Assembly: GCA_020696885.1 (NCBI GenBank)
Contig: JAJFMS010000145.1
Coordinates: forward strand, 1-7,419
Source: Armatimonadota bacterium
GTDB taxonomy: Bacteria; Armatimonadota; SYMT01
Direction of reading: 5' to 3'
Length of the DNA: 7,419 nucleotides
The translations under genes were made by a program, and so were the position numbers. The notes beneath the pieces are model-generated. The model saw only the letters and a list, made by a program, of their open reading frames with translations. It had not been told where the DNA came from and searched no databases. This document shows positions 5,968-7,419 of this stretch, piece by piece. How positions within the stretch are numbered: the first letter of the stretch is position 1; the number at the start of each line of letters is the position of its first letter.

Positions 5968-7098
5968 ATGACTCGCATCGCACTCCTCGGCTCCACCGGC
6001 TCCATCGGCACGCAAACGCTTGACGTGGTGGACTGGTTTCCCGATCGTCTGCAGGTGGTGGCCCTCACGGCCCGGACCGATGCGGACGCGCTCCGCGCCC
6101 AGGTGGAGAAGTACCAGCCGAAGATCGCCGCCCTCTCCGAGCCTCCCGCCGGTACGGTGCTGGAAACGGCAGTCGGGCCGATCCGCACCGGCGCCGACGC
6201 ATTGATCGAAGCTGCCACCCTGCCGGAAGCGGACCTGGTGATCGTCTCCGTGGTCGGTACCGCCGGGCTGGCGCCCGCCCTGGCCGCCCTGGAAGCGGGA
6301 AAGAACGTGGCGCTCGCCACCAAAGAGGCGCTGGTGGTGGGCGGTCACCTGATGACCGCCGCGGCGAAGAAGTCCGGCGCCACCATCCTGCCGATCGACA
6401 GCGAGCACTCCGCCATCTGGCAGTGCCTGCGCGGTAACCGCGCGGAGGAGGTGGAGCGCCTGGTGCTCACCGCTTCCGGTGGGCCGTTCGTCGACGCCTC
6501 CCGGGAGGTGATGCAGCAGGCCACCGTCCAGAACGCCCTGAACCACCCCACCTGGAACATGGGCGGGAAGATCACCATCGACTCCGCTACCCTGATGAAC
6601 AAGGGGCTGGAAGTGATCGAAGCGAAGTGGCTGTTCGGCATCCCCGCCTCCCGCATCGACGTGGTGGTCCACCGCCAGAGCATCATCCACTCGCTGGTCT
6701 ACTTCCGGGACAGCTCCGTGATGGCACAGATGGGCATCCCGGACATGCGGCTGCCGATCCAGTATTCCCTCTTCTACCCGGAGCGGCTCCCCAACCGACT
6801 GGAGCGGCTGGACCTGGTGAAGTGCCGGAACCTGACCTTCGAGGCGCCGGACCTGGACCGCTTCCCGGCCCTGGGCCTGGCGTTCGAGGCCGCGGAAGTG
6901 GCCGGATCGCTGCCCTGCGTGCTCAGCGCCGCCAACGAAGCCGCCGTCGACCTGTTCTTGCAGGGCCATATCCCGTTCCCGGCGATTGCCGAGCGGGTAG
7001 AACGCGCCATGAGAGCGCACGAGGTGGCGCCGGAGCCCGGCCTGGAAGAACTGCTGCAGATCGACGCGTGGGCGCGGGAGCAGGTGCTGAAGGGGTAG
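5968..7098 (+). CDS. dxr: 1-deoxy-D-xylulose 5-phosphate reductoisomerase
   Basis: Dxr converts DXP to 2-C-methyl-D-erythritol 4-phosphate with NADPH and a divalent metal, the committed step of the MEP isoprenoid pathway and the target of fosmidomycin. The protein is 376 aa. LLGSTGSIG (6-14) is the NADPH-binding loop, followed by ATKEALVVGG. LPIDSEHSAIWQ supplies metal ligands Asp144 and Glu146, and MNKGLEVIEAKWLFG supplies Glu215 (E. coli 150, 152, 231). The flexible lid region is HPTWNMGGKITIDSAT; VHRQSIIHSLVYFRD and SAANEAAVDLFL are also typical. All catalytic residues are present, so the enzyme should be active. The ATG at 5968 directly precedes the TRIALLGSTGSIG strand, so the start is firm, although no Shine-Dalgarno is present. 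No rseP or bamA follows within the 321 nt left. Confidence 0.97.
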   Translation: MTRIALLGSTGSIGTQTLDVVDWFPDRLQVVALTARTDADALRAQVEKYQPKIAALSEPPAGTVLETAVGPIRTGADALIEAATLPEADLVIVSVVGTAGLAPALAALEAGKNVALATKEALVVGGHLMTAAAKKSGATILPIDSEHSAIWQCLRGNRAEEVERLVLTASGGPFVDASREVMQQATVQNALNHPTWNMGGKITIDSATLMNKGLEVIEAKWLFGIPASRIDVVVHRQSIIHSLVYFRDSSVMAQMGIPDMRLPIQYSLFYPERLPNRLERLDLVKCRNLTFEAPDLDRFPALGLAFEAAEVAGSLPCVLSAANEAAVDLFLQGHIPFPAIAERVERAMRAHEVAPEPGLEELLQIDAWAREQVLKG

Positions 7099-7112
7099 GG
7101 GGCGCTGCGCGC

Positions 7113-7140
7113 GGTGTTGGGTGTTCGGTGTTGGGTGTTT
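7113..7140 (+). repeat. Heptamer tandem repeat (GGTGTTN), plus-strand copy
   Basis: Four consecutive heptamers: GGTGTTG, GGTGTTC, GGTGTTG, GGTGTTT, beginning 14 nt after the dxr stop. The first 23 bases are the reverse complement of 421-443. It does not fold on itself, unlike the AAGGATG family. Confidence 0.85.
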
Positions 7141-7335
7141 GGAGCGGCGGCAAGCGGCCGAATGGCGGCGATGGTTCAGGTGTTCAGCGATCATGGGCCG
7201 ATGGCCCACCCCAGGTGATGAAAATGTACGAACCGTAGCATAGCGCCTCGTGCGCGTGGAGAGTTCGACGCCGCTCGGAGTGAGCGCTCAGCACGGGTAT
7301 TTTCACAGCAAGAAGACGGCCGTCCGCGATAGCAG
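7141..7335. other. Non-coding stretch after dxr with two small palindromes
   Basis: No convincing gene is seen on either strand. TGGGCC-GAT-GGCCCA (7194-7208) is a 6-bp hairpin that could end the dxr transcript, though no U-tract follows. TGAGCGCTCA (7281-7290) is a perfect 10-bp palindrome, a possible protein site. Confidence 0.4.
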
Positions 7336-7411
7336 TCATCCCGAGCCGGTTCCCGTTACGAAGAGGCGTGTCCCCTGCGAGGGATCTCCCAAGCGGGCTC
7401 GGAACGCCTCT
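7336..7411. repeat. Composite palindromic element with two interlocking stems
   Basis: CCGAGCC (7341-7347) pairs with GGCTCGG (7396-7402). AGAGGCGT (7362-7369) pairs with ACGCCTCT (7404-7411). The second stem opens inside the first and closes outside it, which is pseudoknot topology. The element also carries GTCATCCCGAGC (7335-7346) and GCGAGGGATCT (7377-7387), which look like the two ends of a dispersed bacterial repeat of the type GTCATCCCGAGC...GCGAGGGATCT, here separated by an insert. I recall that type from several phyla but could not search for it. Confidence 0.4.
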
Positions 7412-7419
7412 CCGGCAGA

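Noticed and set aside
5956..7209. 417-aa open frame on the - strand over dxr
   Set aside because: Antisense of dxr, Gln/His/Arg-rich mirror composition, and its start lies in non-coding repeat DNA.

Overview
The window is GC-rich bacterial chromosomal DNA. It carries the classical translation/isoprenoid cluster rpsB-tsf-pyrH-frr-uppS ... dxr, all on the + strand. Between uppS and dxr sits one gene on the - strand, a predicted exported beta-propeller protein. All six proteins can be identified from family motifs. The short EF-Ts (199 aa), the TTG starts on rpsB and pyrH, and the non-coding gaps filled with iterated 7- and 8-base motifs suggest a high-GC, non-proteobacterial lineage. Armatimonadota, or a Deinococcus/Chloroflexi-type phylum, is my guess; this is inference with low confidence.

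Layout: positions 1-666 have no credible gene. They hold a palindrome-dense stretch (1-367) with a 19-position stem closing 1-134 and a perfect 10-bp stem closing 166-279, then a heptamer repeat (421-443), a candidate extended -10 promoter (460-488) and a structured leader to rpsB. rpsB (667-1509), tsf (1517-2116) and pyrH (2121-2879) are nearly contiguous (gaps of 7 and 4 nt). After a 170-nt gap with a perfect 19-bp inverted repeat comes frr (3050-3622). A 255-nt gap follows, with a perfect 25-bp inverted repeat, a TATAAT box and GC-rich hairpins, then uppS (3878-4618). uppS converges on the propeller gene (4670-5770, -) across a symmetrical hairpin. A 197-nt divergent gap separates the propeller gene from dxr (5968-7098). 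The last 321 nt are non-coding and repeat-bearing.

Function: S2, EF-Ts and RRF serve ribosome assembly, elongation and recycling. UMP kinase supplies UDP/UTP. UppS makes the C55 carrier lipid for the cell wall, and Dxr commits carbon to the MEP pathway that supplies the IPP used by UppS. The gene order usual in many bacteria has cdsA between uppS and dxr, and rseP after dxr. Neither is seen here, and the propeller gene occupies the cdsA position.

The most unusual feature is the non-coding DNA. Most gaps longer than about 50 nt contain tandem copies of a short motif (AAGGATG/AAGGCGG heptamers, GGTGTTN heptamers or AGTNNNGG octamers), most of them folded into inverted repeats. The structured stretch at 1-367 is the best candidate for an undescribed RNA. 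No CRISPR array, tRNA, rRNA or transposase is visible.
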